Origin: JAJFFW01 sp965263375 | GTDB taxonomy: Bacteria; Pseudomonadota; Alphaproteobacteria; Caulobacterales; Parvularculaceae | Direction: 5' to 3' | Assembly: GCA_965263375.1 (NCBI GenBank) | Contig: OZ253669.1 | Span: 2,542,001-2,606,000, forward strand | Length of the DNA stretch: 64,000 nucleotides | Shown here: piece after piece, positions 25,069-33,808 of the stretch | How the letters are laid out: every line of letters begins with the position of its first letter | Position numbering within the stretch: the first letter of the stretch is position 1 | The notes under the pieces: generated by a model | Database searches by the model: none | What the model saw: the letters and a program-made list of their open reading frames with translations, nothing else | Told to the model about the DNA's origin: nothing | Position numbers and translations under genes: made by a program

Positions 25069-26802
25069 TTAAAAACTTTCATGGACCACCTTTCCATTGA
25101 AAATAGTCCTTAATACCTTTGTTCCAGCCAAATCTTCCAAAGAGCATTTAAAAGGGTCACGATCCGTAAATACAAGATCACCATGTGCTCCAGGTTTAAT
25201 TTGACCGATACCGTCCCATTGCATCACGCGAGAGGCATCCTTTGTCCACATACGAATTGCTTCTTCACGCGACACAGACTGATCAGGGCCGTTATTACGA
25301 TATCCGGACCCCGCAAATTCATGCGTTATTGCAATTTGCATTTGCTCAAATGCGCTTTTAGGCCCCCAGTCACTAGCGCCAGCCACATTAAATCCTTCAC
25401 GGAAAAACCTTTTAACGGGCATGAAATCATTAAGCATTTCCTGATTATTGGGATAGCGCTTGCGGATCATATCGCCTTTGCCCCAACAAAAAGCCATGGA
25501 AGTGGAAAAGTCCATGTTCAAAGCTTTGTAGCGCCGAACCTGCTCTGGTTCGATAAAGATGGCGTGTACGATTATCCACTTAAGTGGTTTAATATCATAC
25601 TCACGGTCTATCTTTTCAAGCAGCTCTAAATTTTCTTCGCTTGCTTGTGTCCCCATACACATCGTATTCAACCGTATACGTCTTTCAGCGCAAAACCGCA
25701 TTACATACTCCGCCTTTTCAGGCGTGATGTGGTAATACCCCTTTGTCTCCTCACCGTATGGGTTGCAATAATGCTCTTTCATCATGTTTCCGCCGGGATT
25801 ACAATTTCCATCCCACATGATCGTGATGCCGTTAAAACGAAAGTTGTCACCCTGTAACGATATGCTATCACCAGCTTGCTCAAGCCGTCGCACAAAGTCG
25901 GGCATATCTCTTGGCTTACTCCAAGGCATTCCGTATGCTTCAGCTTCCTGGGCGCACATGGCGCGTAAGCCCAGTTCATTTGTTGCATCTAACTCTCGGT
26001 AAGCATCGATTAATACTTTATCCATCATATGGTTTTCATAGACGGACGTGATTCCCATTTTATGGTATCGATTGATCGCCGATTTTAACCCAGGGACAAG
26101 ATTTTTATATTCAAGGAACGGAATTTTTAACCACAACGAATTGGCGAATTCGTCGTTGTTATAGTAATTGGTAACAGAACCAGTTAGCCGCCCCGTTAAC
26201 TCTCCGTTGGCGTCTTTCTCAATCCAAACATTACCGACCCTATCAGGCAAACTTGAATCCAGGCCAAGTTTGTCAAGCGCCACACTATTAAAGGCAATAA
26301 CACTTGGCAAAGTTGGCGCCCAAGACTGGATAACGATTGGATGTTTATCTGAAGCCCGATCCAAAACCTCGCGAGTCGGCATTTCACCTTCTAAAAGCTG
26401 GCTTTTATAATTGGACCGAATAAAGAAATATGGCTCCCCAACTGGAGTCGCCATAATCCACTCCGCCTCAGGCGTATCTATCGCACGCTTAGCTAAGCGG
26501 TGAACAATCTCCGCATGCGAACGGGCGTCTAATAAATCCACCAAAGGTTCTTCTAAGGACCCATAGTGCAGGAGATGTGGGTGGGTATCGATCAACCCTG
26601 GAAGAATCACACCACCGCGCGCGTCCAATACACTCGCGCCGCCTGCATTATCACAAAGTTCCGTCTCTCGTCCAACGTATTGAATTTTGCCGTCCCTTAT
26701 TAGAAGGCTATCGGCAACAGAATCATTATCATCGCACGTATAAATCAGAGCGTTCTTAATGAATAGGTCATGCCCAGCATTGTGATTGGACTGAAGCTGC
26801 AT
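25069..26802 (-). CDS. Amidohydrolase family protein, YtcJ/AmiF-like (PF07969 type)
   Basis: 577 residues, no signal peptide. Metal-dependent amidohydrolase fold: beta-sandwich start DLFIKNALIYTCDDND, first metal motif DTHPHLLH with His74 and His76, later WIIVHAIFIEP with a metal His, and Asp in ASDWGPKS. The end KPGAHGDLVFTDRDPF is the family C-terminal sandwich. Relatives hydrolyse N-substituted formamides or other amide and ester-like bonds; the substrate is not readable. I chose the ATG at 26802 because a GAGGTG lies before it. It is first in the operon with the TonB receptor, and operator-like palindromes lie upstream. Confidence 0.87.
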   Translation of the reverse strand: MQLQSNHNAGHDLFIKNALIYTCDDNDSVADSLLIRDGKIQYVGRETELCDNAGGASVLDARGGVILPGLIDTHPHLLHYGSLEEPLVDLLDARSHAEIVHRLAKRAIDTPEAEWIMATPVGEPYFFIRSNYKSQLLEGEMPTREVLDRASDKHPIVIQSWAPTLPSVIAFNSVALDKLGLDSSLPDRVGNVWIEKDANGELTGRLTGSVTNYYNNDEFANSLWLKIPFLEYKNLVPGLKSAINRYHKMGITSVYENHMMDKVLIDAYRELDATNELGLRAMCAQEAEAYGMPWSKPRDMPDFVRRLEQAGDSISLQGDNFRFNGITIMWDGNCNPGGNMMKEHYCNPYGEETKGYYHITPEKAEYVMRFCAERRIRLNTMCMGTQASEENLELLEKIDREYDIKPLKWIIVHAIFIEPEQVRRYKALNMDFSTSMAFCWGKGDMIRKRYPNNQEMLNDFMPVKRFFREGFNVAGASDWGPKSAFEQMQIAITHEFAGSGYRNNGPDQSVSREEAIRMWTKDASRVMQWDGIGQIKPGAHGDLVFTDRDPFKCSLEDLAGTKVLRTIFNGKVVHESF

Positions 26803-26938
26803 CAACAGCACCTCGTTAATACACGACCCAAACCGATTATAGTCATGACTTTCCCTTAGATGCGAACGATACATGTTGGATCGACCGCCAGAACGAAACT
26901 TACCGTATGAACTCTAACTGAACACGCCATTCATTAAA

Positions 26939-26953
26939 TGAACTTTCTATTCA
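26939..26953. promoter_or_regulatory. Palindrome TGAAC-N5-ATTCA upstream of the amidohydrolase operon
   Basis: TGAACTTTCTATTCA, one mismatch from a TGAAT-N5-ATTCA pattern that recurs in other island promoters (27056, 30930, 51143, 52699). The neighbouring TTCATTAAATGAA (26930-26942) is a further inverted repeat of the same half-site. It lies 137-151 bases before the amidohydrolase ATG. Confidence 0.5.
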
Positions 26954-27045
26954 TTTATGATGACTTTTTGTACAGAACTGTCAAGTCTTACACAGCAAAA
27001 TAATGTAAGATCGAAAAAAATCTTAATTGACTCAACCGGTACGGA

Positions 27046-27080
27046 GGACTATTAGTGAATAATTAATTCATTAATAGTCC
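27046..27080. promoter_or_regulatory. 35-base inverted repeat containing the TGAAT-N5-ATTCA palindrome
   Basis: GGACTATTAGTGAAT (27046-27060), AATTA, ATTCATTAATAGTCC (27066-27080): 14 of 15 pairs match. The core TGAATAATTAATTCA (27056-27070) is a perfect-arm palindrome. It lies in the 530-base divergent spacer between the amidohydrolase operon (minus) and a crotonase gene (plus). It reads best as an operator; as RNA it would form a hairpin without a T-run. Confidence 0.6.
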
Positions 27081-27332
27081 TTGCTCATGTGTTGGTCATG
27101 TGTTGAATTTAGCCTCAACAAAGCGAGAATCGCTCCTAAACAAGGGCAAACCCTTGCGTGTCAAAATTCGAGAGCAATTAGCACCGTTGACGTAGTGCAG
27201 CATAAAAGACAGCGACTTAAATATCACACAAGATGAAGACAAAGTTTCAGCGATGCAAACAGCTGCTTTTGTATAATACACTTGCGAACAGTCGGGTTTC
27301 ACTGTGGCGCGACTTAGAAAATTAGGTGACTT

Positions 27333-28142
27333 ATGATCATAGAAGACAAAAGCTATGAAAACTTGCTTTTCAGCCGCCCCCACAAAGGCGTTATAAAAGT
27401 AGAAATGAACCGCCCCGAGCGACTTAATGCGACAGACGAAATCTTACATCGCGAGCTCGCGCAGGTTTGGAAGGATCTTGAGGCTGATGACAGCATCTCT
27501 TCTATAATACTGACGGGAGCCGGAAAGGCGTTTTCTGCGGGCGGTGATTTTGAGATGCTAAAAGAAAACATCGCCGATCCATTTAAACGCGCCGAGCGTT
27601 GGAAACAGTCTCGCGAGCTTGTTTTCAATATGATTGACTGCCCCAAACCCATCATTAGCGCAATCCGCGGCCCTGCAGCGGGCGCAGGATTAACGGCGGG
27701 CCTGCTTGCCGATATCCCAATTGCAACAAAAACGGCAAAACTTGTTGATGGACATACCAGGCTTGGCGTCGCCGCGGGAGATCATGCAGCCATTATCTGG
27801 CCCCTTCTATGCGGTATGGCAAAGGCTAAATACTACCTTTTTCTCTGCGAAGCACTCACGGGCGAAGAGGCGGAACGTCTCGGCCTTGTTGCCCTGACTG
27901 TAGAGGATGAAGACTTGGAACAAAGATCATTAGACGTTGCAATAAAGCTAGCACAAGGCGCACCAACAGCCTTACGGTGGACAAAACATGCAATGAATAA
28001 TTGGCTAAGACAGGCCGGTCCTATTTTCGATGCGTCGCTTGCTTTAGAATTTTTAGGCTTTGCCGGCGACGAAGTTAAAGAAGGACTTGCCGCGCACCTA
28101 GAAAAACGCGCACCCACTTTTGATCAGCGTTCACCCGTATAA
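27333..28142 (+). CDS. Crotonase-family protein lacking the catalytic glutamates
   Basis: 269 residues. Crotonase fold with CoA-binding and oxyanion-hole loop FSAGGDFEML (residues 67-76) and GPAAGAGLTAG (113-123). The two hydratase glutamates are replaced: aligned positions are Thr121 and His141. An Asp in GVAAGDHAAIIW (Asp150) is the obvious polar residue near the active site. The enzyme is therefore unlikely to be a plain enoyl-CoA hydratase; crotonases with other residues act as isomerases, hydrolases, decarboxylases or C-C lyases. TTAGGTGACTT precedes the ATG. It is followed after 134 bases by the amidase gene on the same strand. Confidence 0.85.
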   Translation: MIIEDKSYENLLFSRPHKGVIKVEMNRPERLNATDEILHRELAQVWKDLEADDSISSIILTGAGKAFSAGGDFEMLKENIADPFKRAERWKQSRELVFNMIDCPKPIISAIRGPAAGAGLTAGLLADIPIATKTAKLVDGHTRLGVAAGDHAAIIWPLLCGMAKAKYYLFLCEALTGEEAERLGLVALTVEDEDLEQRSLDVAIKLAQGAPTALRWTKHAMNNWLRQAGPIFDASLALEFLGFAGDEVKEGLAAHLEKRAPTFDQRSPV

Positions 28143-28276
28143 ATCCACCCTCTTTTTCCCGTTTATGGGAAGAGATATCCACAACGGACATACTCACCTA
28201 AAAAGAAGGTACAGTCAGCAAAGCCAAGAAGAAAAACCACTTAATACGGTATCTAAACACTATCAGGATACAAAAT

Positions 28277-29863
28277 ATGAATATTTCTGACAAGATAGAC
28301 ATAGCAAAACGGCGCTTCCTAAAAGGGACAGTGTCAACATCGATGGCCCTTGCAGGTGGTATCGGTGTAACCAGGTGCGCTCCTGATAATACCGACAATA
28401 CACTAAATTCTGACCCGGAAATGACTGAAGAAGAATCCATTCCGTCCCTAACGGACCCGCTATACAAGCTAGATGCGACAGCGCAGGCAAATCTTGTTAA
28501 ATCTGGCGAACTGAGCGCTTTTGAATTAATGGAAACGACACTCAACCGGATAGAAAAACTCAACCCTGTTTTGAATTTTCTTGCCGGTTATGACTTTGAT
28601 AAAGCGCTGTCAATTGCAAAAACCCACACAAGCGAGGGCCCATTTTCTGGTGTGCCCACTCTGTTAAAAGACACGATATCCTACCCGGGATTACGCTATT
28701 CCATGGGGTCACGGATTTTTTCAAAACGAATAGCCGAAGAAGGGTCCGACTATACCGACCGCCTCGACAAATCTGGCCTTATAACAATTGGCAAGAGTAC
28801 AACCTCAGAATTTGCCATGTTAGGTTCCGTGGAAACAGCCTTAGAAGGAGTGACGAAAAATCCATGGGATCTTGATCGTTCTCCAGCCGGGTCCTCAGGC
28901 GGTTCGGCAGCAGCAGTAGCCTCAGGGGCTGTTCCAATTGCCCATGCGTCAGATGGCGGAGGATCGATCCGCATCCCTTCATGCGTTACAGGATTGTTCG
29001 GCTTTAAGCCAAGCAGCGGGCGTAATGTATCAGACACGCCAAATGATATTAAATATGGCCCATTGCAAAACATCGTCGCTCAGCATTGCATTTCACGCAG
29101 CGTACGCGACAGCGCACAATACCTTCATATTACCGAACGAAAAGGAAGCGATGCAATTTTACCGCCTGTGGGGTTTGTAAACGCTCCTATCAACCGCCCC
29201 TTACGAATTGGTTTTTATACAACGACATTATCAGGCGCCGCACCGGAGGCGGACGTATTAAGAGCGGTAGAGCAAACAGCTGCTCTCTGCGCAGACCTTG
29301 GGCATGAGATCATCCCATGCCCGCCGCCAAATGTTGATGCGCAAGAGATAGGGGATACGTTTTATATACTGGCGGGCCATCAGATGAGCGCGTTGGAAAC
29401 ACTTGTCAGCCAAAACATCGGTCGTAGAGTAGATGAATCCATGTTGGAGCCTTATGTTCTTTCTTTAATTGAATGGTATAGAAGTCAGCCTAAAGATGCT
29501 GTTGAAAAAGCTATGGTTTCAATAGAAAATAGCGCTAAAATAGTCTCTTCCTTTCTATCCGATTATGATGTGTGCCTATGCCCGACCCTACCCGTTACCG
29601 CAAGGCCACTAGGTCATTTCGAGCAAAAATTAGGCTTTGAAGAAATTACAAATCGCTTAGAAGCCTTTGCAGGGTACACGCCCATTCATAATCAAGCAGG
29701 CGTGCCAGCAATGTCAGTTCCACTTTTTTGGACAGATGACGGCCTTCCCGTGGGCAGTCATTTCGCCGCCCAGCATGGACAAGAAGCGTTGCTTTTTGCG
29801 CTTGCTTACCAGCTAGAGGAAACAAAGCCATGGGCGGAAAAATGGCCTGCAATCGCTTTGTAG
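28277..29863 (+). CDS. Amidase-signature family hydrolase with Tat-like signal
   Basis: 528 residues. The full Ser-cisSer-Lys triad is visible: Lys131 (LLKDT), Ser206/Ser207 in SPAGSSGGS, and nucleophile Ser230 in DGGGSIRIP. It hydrolyses a carboxamide to acid and amine; the family includes 6-aminohexanoate cyclic-dimer hydrolase, peptide amidases and aryl-acylamidases. The N-terminus carries AKRRFLKG, a twin-arginine-like motif whose first Arg is Lys. A hydrophobic stretch ending VTRCAP (Cys34) follows, so export, perhaps as a lipoprotein, is likely. It lies between the crotonase and, after a terminator, a convergent SDR gene. Confidence 0.9.
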   Translation: MNISDKIDIAKRRFLKGTVSTSMALAGGIGVTRCAPDNTDNTLNSDPEMTEEESIPSLTDPLYKLDATAQANLVKSGELSAFELMETTLNRIEKLNPVLNFLAGYDFDKALSIAKTHTSEGPFSGVPTLLKDTISYPGLRYSMGSRIFSKRIAEEGSDYTDRLDKSGLITIGKSTTSEFAMLGSVETALEGVTKNPWDLDRSPAGSSGGSAAAVASGAVPIAHASDGGGSIRIPSCVTGLFGFKPSSGRNVSDTPNDIKYGPLQNIVAQHCISRSVRDSAQYLHITERKGSDAILPPVGFVNAPINRPLRIGFYTTTLSGAAPEADVLRAVEQTAALCADLGHEIIPCPPPNVDAQEIGDTFYILAGHQMSALETLVSQNIGRRVDESMLEPYVLSLIEWYRSQPKDAVEKAMVSIENSAKIVSSFLSDYDVCLCPTLPVTARPLGHFEQKLGFEEITNRLEAFAGYTPIHNQAGVPAMSVPLFWTDDGLPVGSHFAAQHGQEALLFALAYQLEETKPWAEKWPAIAL

Positions 29864-29915
29864 ACTAAAAGATATTTTTTAGCAGTAAGCGCCGAACCTA
29901 TCAGCCATCAAAACA

Positions 29916-29946
29916 AAAGGCCCTTTAAAATATTAAAAGGGCCTTT
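29916..29946. terminator. Bidirectional terminator between amidase and SDR genes
   Basis: AAAGGCCCTTT (29916-29926) and AAAGGGCCTTT (29936-29946), a perfect 11-bp stem with T-rich flanks in both directions between two convergent genes. Confidence 0.9.
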
Positions 29947-29968
29947 ATCTTATCATTATAGTCAACAC

Positions 29969-30784
29969 TTAGGTCCGTGCACAGCCTAAAAATGATGCAG
30001 CAAGCCCACCGAGGTGGGCGCCGCCATCACACTCAAGAATAACGCCATTTATATATTGCGCCGCATCACTGCATAGGAACAGCGCTAAATCTGCGACCTC
30101 CCCCTTATTTCCATATCGTTGCAACGGGATTCGCGCCTCAATTGCAGCGCGCGCCTCTTGAGTCGGCGCTAAACGCGTCATACCTTCCGTATCATTAATG
30201 GGACCAGGCACAATCGCATTTACGCGAACCCCCACCGGAGCCCACTCCATTGCAAGAACCTTCACAACCATATTCACCCCAGCTTTCGCGGCGCAAACAT
30301 GGGCTTGCAAAGGATGAGGCACAGTGGCCTGTTCAGCTGAAATCGCAATAAAACTAGCGCCCTCATCTTTCACGTAATCATATGCGGCGCGAAACAAATG
30401 GAATGTTCCAAGTAGATCAATATCAACAACAGCTTTAAATCCATTAGGTGATATATCCAATGCAGGCGCCGGAAAATTACCAGCCGCACCAGCGACAACA
30501 ATATCTACGGCGCCAAATTGCTCATAAGATTGCTGCACCACTTTCTGTACGGATTCATAATTACGAACATCAGCGCTAAAACCCAAGACAGATGTTTCGT
30601 TAACACCCGCTTCTTGTGCAATGCTCAAAGACGCAGCTTTCGCTTTTTGTGCGTCCCGACCAAATACAGAAACTTTAGCGCCTGCAGAGGCAAAGGTTGA
30701 CGCAATCTTTTGGTTAATACCGCTTGTACCACCGGATATTACAGCATGTTTGTCCTTTAAAATTTTCTCTGCAAAAATATTCAT
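29969..30784 (-). CDS. SDR oxidoreductase resembling 2,4-dienoyl-CoA reductase
   Basis: 271 residues, short-chain dehydrogenase fold. The nucleotide loop is GGTSGINQKIA (residues 18-28), where the third Gly of GxxxGxG is Asn24. The catalytic Tyr of YxxxK is absent (AHVCAAKAGVN); only the Lys remains. This, plus AGAAGNFPAPA and DIDLLGTFHLFRAA, matches the peroxisomal/mitochondrial type 2,4-dienoyl-CoA reductases, which lack the Tyr. Such an enzyme would remove double bonds from unsaturated acyl-CoA intermediates with NADPH. It is divergent from the acyl-CoA ligase gene at 30997. Whether NAD or NADP is used cannot be settled. Confidence 0.85.
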   Translation of the reverse strand: MNIFAEKILKDKHAVISGGTSGINQKIASTFASAGAKVSVFGRDAQKAKAASLSIAQEAGVNETSVLGFSADVRNYESVQKVVQQSYEQFGAVDIVVAGAAGNFPAPALDISPNGFKAVVDIDLLGTFHLFRAAYDYVKDEGASFIAISAEQATVPHPLQAHVCAAKAGVNMVVKVLAMEWAPVGVRVNAIVPGPINDTEGMTRLAPTQEARAAIEARIPLQRYGNKGEVADLALFLCSDAAQYINGVILECDGGAHLGGLAASFLGCART

Positions 30785-30929
30785 AATTAACTTTCTATCC
30801 GTTCTTTAGAATCGCGCATTATCGCAGCAGTAATCATTAGCGTAGAAGTAATAATGTCAGAACATGAACACAATCTGCAGCGGGCTAATTTCCAGAAAAA
30901 TTTGACATGTGCAACGCGATCCACAATAG

Positions 30930-30944
30930 TGAATTGTATAATCA
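30930..30944. promoter_or_regulatory. Palindrome TGAAT-N5-AATCA upstream of acyl-CoA ligase
   Basis: TGAATTGTATAATCA, one mismatch from the recurring TGAAT-N5-ATTCA pattern, 53 bases before the ligase ATG and in the divergent spacer with the SDR gene. Confidence 0.45.
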
Positions 30945-30996
30945 TTTTATGCAACTGTAACAACCCCAAACACTAGATAAGCTTTACAACTAGACA

Positions 30997-32574
30997 ATGA
31001 GCAACCCACGCAACTTCGCAACGCGATACGACAGACCCTTTTCTACTGACCCACATGCCGGTATCGATATGACGATATCTGACATCATATATTCATACGG
31101 AAAAACAAAACCGAATAAGCCGGCATTTATTGAAGGCGATGTTGTTCTTACCTGGCGGGAGTTTGATAGTTCTTTGAGTCGCATTGCGAATAAAATTTCC
31201 TCGCTAGGCCTGAGCGATGACCATGCCATTGGTTTACTTGCTGGAAACTCTATTTGGAGTTATGCGATTTTTTTTGGGGTTATACGTTCCGGGCACATTG
31301 CCGCGCCGCTTTCCACGATGCTGCGTCCGGAGATTGCGGCTCAACTAGCGCTTGACGCCAACATTGGCGCATTATTTGTTGGCGCTGGACAAGAGGACCT
31401 TTACAAGGAAATGTCCGTTGATTGTCCAAAACTACAAGAATTCTATCAAACAGAGACCCTCGATCTATTCGCAAATACGCCTGATACTTTCCCAAATAGG
31501 CAAACGCCAATCACAGCCCCCTATAGCTTAATCTATAGCTCTGGAACGACTGGCGTCCCTAAAGGCATTATACACTCTCATTTGGCGCGTTTATGGTTCT
31601 GCTATGAACTTGGGGTACGGTTTAATATCACCGAAAATTCAACTGTAATTCTATCAACACCGCCTTACTCCAACGGCACAAACTTATGTATGCTTCCAGC
31701 TCTTTTTAGAGGCGGTTGTAATATTGTGATGCCGTCTTTCTGTGTTGATGGTTTTCTTGACCTCGTCGAAGAACATCGACCAACGCATGCTTTTCTCGTA
31801 CCAACCCAGTTCCAGGGGATAGTCCAAAACCCACGAAGCAAATCCATCGATTGGTCTTGTTTCACGACGCTTGTAACGGCGGGCGCGCCAATGCCAATGC
31901 CATTACGATTACAAGTTATTGACCTTGTCGGTCCTATACTTTCTGAACTTTGGGGGTTAACCGAAGGGATCGGCGCCATCATTTCACCGGATGAAATGTT
32001 GGAACACATGGGTTCTGTCGGCCGTGTGGCGCCAGGCAACCACATTCGATTTATTGACGATGAAGATAAAGAAGTGGTGACAGGCATTGGAGAGATCGTC
32101 GGAAGATCGTTAATGATGATGGACGGTTATCACAACAGGCCCGACGCAAATGAGAGCGTTGTTTGGAAAGATGAATGTGGCGTGCCGTATCTTCGTACTG
32201 GCGATTTGGGCGAGTGCGATAATGACGGGTATTTATGGATCCGCGGTCGAAAAAAAGACATGATCATTTCAGGTGGGTTCAATGTATTTCCTATTGATAT
32301 AGAAGCCACATTATTAAAACATGACCATATTATCGATGCCGCTGTTTTTGGGATCTCCGATGAAAAATGGGGAGAATCTCCGGTCGCTTATATTAAAACG
32401 CCTACAGATATAACTCTTAGTGAAGAAACCATTTTAGCCTGGGCGAATGAACAGCTAACCAAAACCCAGAGACTTCACGACGTACGCATTTTCAAAGATG
32501 AATTCCCTAGAAATGCATTAGGAAAAGTACTTAAAAATCAGCTGAAAGAAAAATATGAGTGCGAAGTAAGCTGA
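30997..32574 (+). CDS. Acyl-CoA synthetase (AMP-forming)
   Basis: 525 residues of the ANL superfamily. It activates a carboxylic acid to acyl-AMP and then to its CoA thioester, ready for beta-oxidation. The P-loop is YSSGTTGVPKGIIHSH; the A5 region is SELWGLTEG; YLRTGDLGE and GRKKDMIISGGFNVFPIDIE are the hinge and A8 motifs; the A10 catalytic Lys lies in NALGKVLKNQL. No ribosome site is evident before the ATG at 30997. It is followed by a Cys-less thiolase and a DUF35 gene on the same strand, a set known from steroid and other side-chain degradation, so a branched or cyclic acid is a plausible substrate. Confidence 0.93.
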   Translation: MSNPRNFATRYDRPFSTDPHAGIDMTISDIIYSYGKTKPNKPAFIEGDVVLTWREFDSSLSRIANKISSLGLSDDHAIGLLAGNSIWSYAIFFGVIRSGHIAAPLSTMLRPEIAAQLALDANIGALFVGAGQEDLYKEMSVDCPKLQEFYQTETLDLFANTPDTFPNRQTPITAPYSLIYSSGTTGVPKGIIHSHLARLWFCYELGVRFNITENSTVILSTPPYSNGTNLCMLPALFRGGCNIVMPSFCVDGFLDLVEEHRPTHAFLVPTQFQGIVQNPRSKSIDWSCFTTLVTAGAPMPMPLRLQVIDLVGPILSELWGLTEGIGAIISPDEMLEHMGSVGRVAPGNHIRFIDDEDKEVVTGIGEIVGRSLMMMDGYHNRPDANESVVWKDECGVPYLRTGDLGECDNDGYLWIRGRKKDMIISGGFNVFPIDIEATLLKHDHIIDAAVFGISDEKWGESPVAYIKTPTDITLSEETILAWANEQLTKTQRLHDVRIFKDEFPRNALGKVLKNQLKEKYECEVS

Positions 32575-32611
32575 ATGATAAAATAGTTACCGTAGAGATA
32601 TATTATTAGAT

Positions 32612-33808
32612 ATGGTTCATATCGCATCTCATTCCCATAAAATTCGTGGCAGTACTATGGTCTGCGGCGTTGGTGAAAGTATCTACACCAAGCGGGGTAA
32701 GTCCGCCCAGGCTCCGTTTAAAATGGCCCTCACCGCAATTTTGGCAGCGTGTAAAGACGCCGAAATAGATCCTCATGAAATCGACGGCTTTGCATCGTAT
32801 AGCGATGAAAAAAGCGAACCATCCCGCCTTGCGGCTGCTCTTGGCATACGTGAATTACGTCACGCTAGTCTTTTTTGGGGCGGCGGAGGTGGTGGAATAT
32901 GCGGGGCAATTGAAAACGCAGCCTGCGCAATCGCAACTGGTCAGGCGCGATGTGTTGTCGTTTTTCGGTCTATTTCACAACCACCTGGAAAGCGCTATGG
33001 CCAAGCGGGGGGGTATGAAGATATGGCCCCAGAATTCGCCCATATAGCACCGTATGGTGTTTTTACACCGGCGCAATTGTATTCGCTAAAGATCAATAAA
33101 TTCTTGATTGATAATGGCATAAGCCCGGCGCCGATGCGGAATATCGCCTTAGCGAGTTATCAACATGCTCAAAATAACCCAAAAGCCGTAATGTATAAGC
33201 GTCCTCTCACTGAGGAAATGTATGATGACGCACGCCCTATCGTAGATCCTTTGAAGTTGTACGATTGTTGCTTAGAGACAGACGGTGCTGCTGCGCTCAT
33301 CTTGGTTGCCGCGGAGAGAAAAGACGAGTTTAAACAACCGCCTTGCTATCTACTTGCCGCATCGAGCGGGATGGAGGGACGGGCAGCAGCCTCAATCCTA
33401 AATGCGCCTGACTTCGCATCAGCGAATTTCAAGCCAGTGGCGAAACGCCTGTTTGAGAAGGCGCAAATTACTCCAAGCGATATAGATGTCATACAAAGTT
33501 ATGAAAATTTTACCGGCGGCGTTTTGATGAGTTTAATTGAACATGGTCTTTGTCCTGCTGATGAGGCTGAGGCGTTTTTTACTCTGCCTAACCTAACGGC
33601 TCCAAATGGAATCGCACCGCTTAACACGTCTGGTGGCCACCTAGCTGAAGCCTATGTTCAAGGGATGAACCTTTGCGTAGAGGCCGTACGGCAAATACGG
33701 GGCCAATCCGTTAACCAATCACCAAATGCAAAATCATGTCTCGTGACTGGTGGTCCTTTAATTGCGCCGGTTAGCAGTGCAATTTTTGCAGGACATGATC
33801 TTTTATGA
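32612..33808 (+). CDS. Thiolase-fold protein without catalytic Cys (Ltp2-like, probable retro-aldolase subunit)
   Basis: 398 residues, thiolase-like/SCP-x type. The position of the nucleophilic Cys is occupied by Gly in the stretch FWGGGGGGICGAIE, so thiolysis is unlikely. The C-terminal GGHLAEAYVQGMN block of the SCP-thiolase family is present, and SYENFTGG replaces the usual DCFT-like sequence. In steroid side-chain degradation such proteins (Ltp2 type) pair with a DUF35 protein to cleave a tertiary 3-hydroxyacyl-CoA by retro-aldol reaction. Its stop overlaps the next gene, a DUF35 protein, by four bases (ATGA), which strongly supports a complex. Confidence 0.85.
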   Translation: MVHIASHSHKIRGSTMVCGVGESIYTKRGKSAQAPFKMALTAILAACKDAEIDPHEIDGFASYSDEKSEPSRLAAALGIRELRHASLFWGGGGGGICGAIENAACAIATGQARCVVVFRSISQPPGKRYGQAGGYEDMAPEFAHIAPYGVFTPAQLYSLKINKFLIDNGISPAPMRNIALASYQHAQNNPKAVMYKRPLTEEMYDDARPIVDPLKLYDCCLETDGAAALILVAAERKDEFKQPPCYLLAASSGMEGRAAASILNAPDFASANFKPVAKRLFEKAQITPSDIDVIQSYENFTGGVLMSLIEHGLCPADEAEAFFTLPNLTAPNGIAPLNTSGGHLAEAYVQGMNLCVEAVRQIRGQSVNQSPNAKSCLVTGGPLIAPVSSAIFAGHDLL

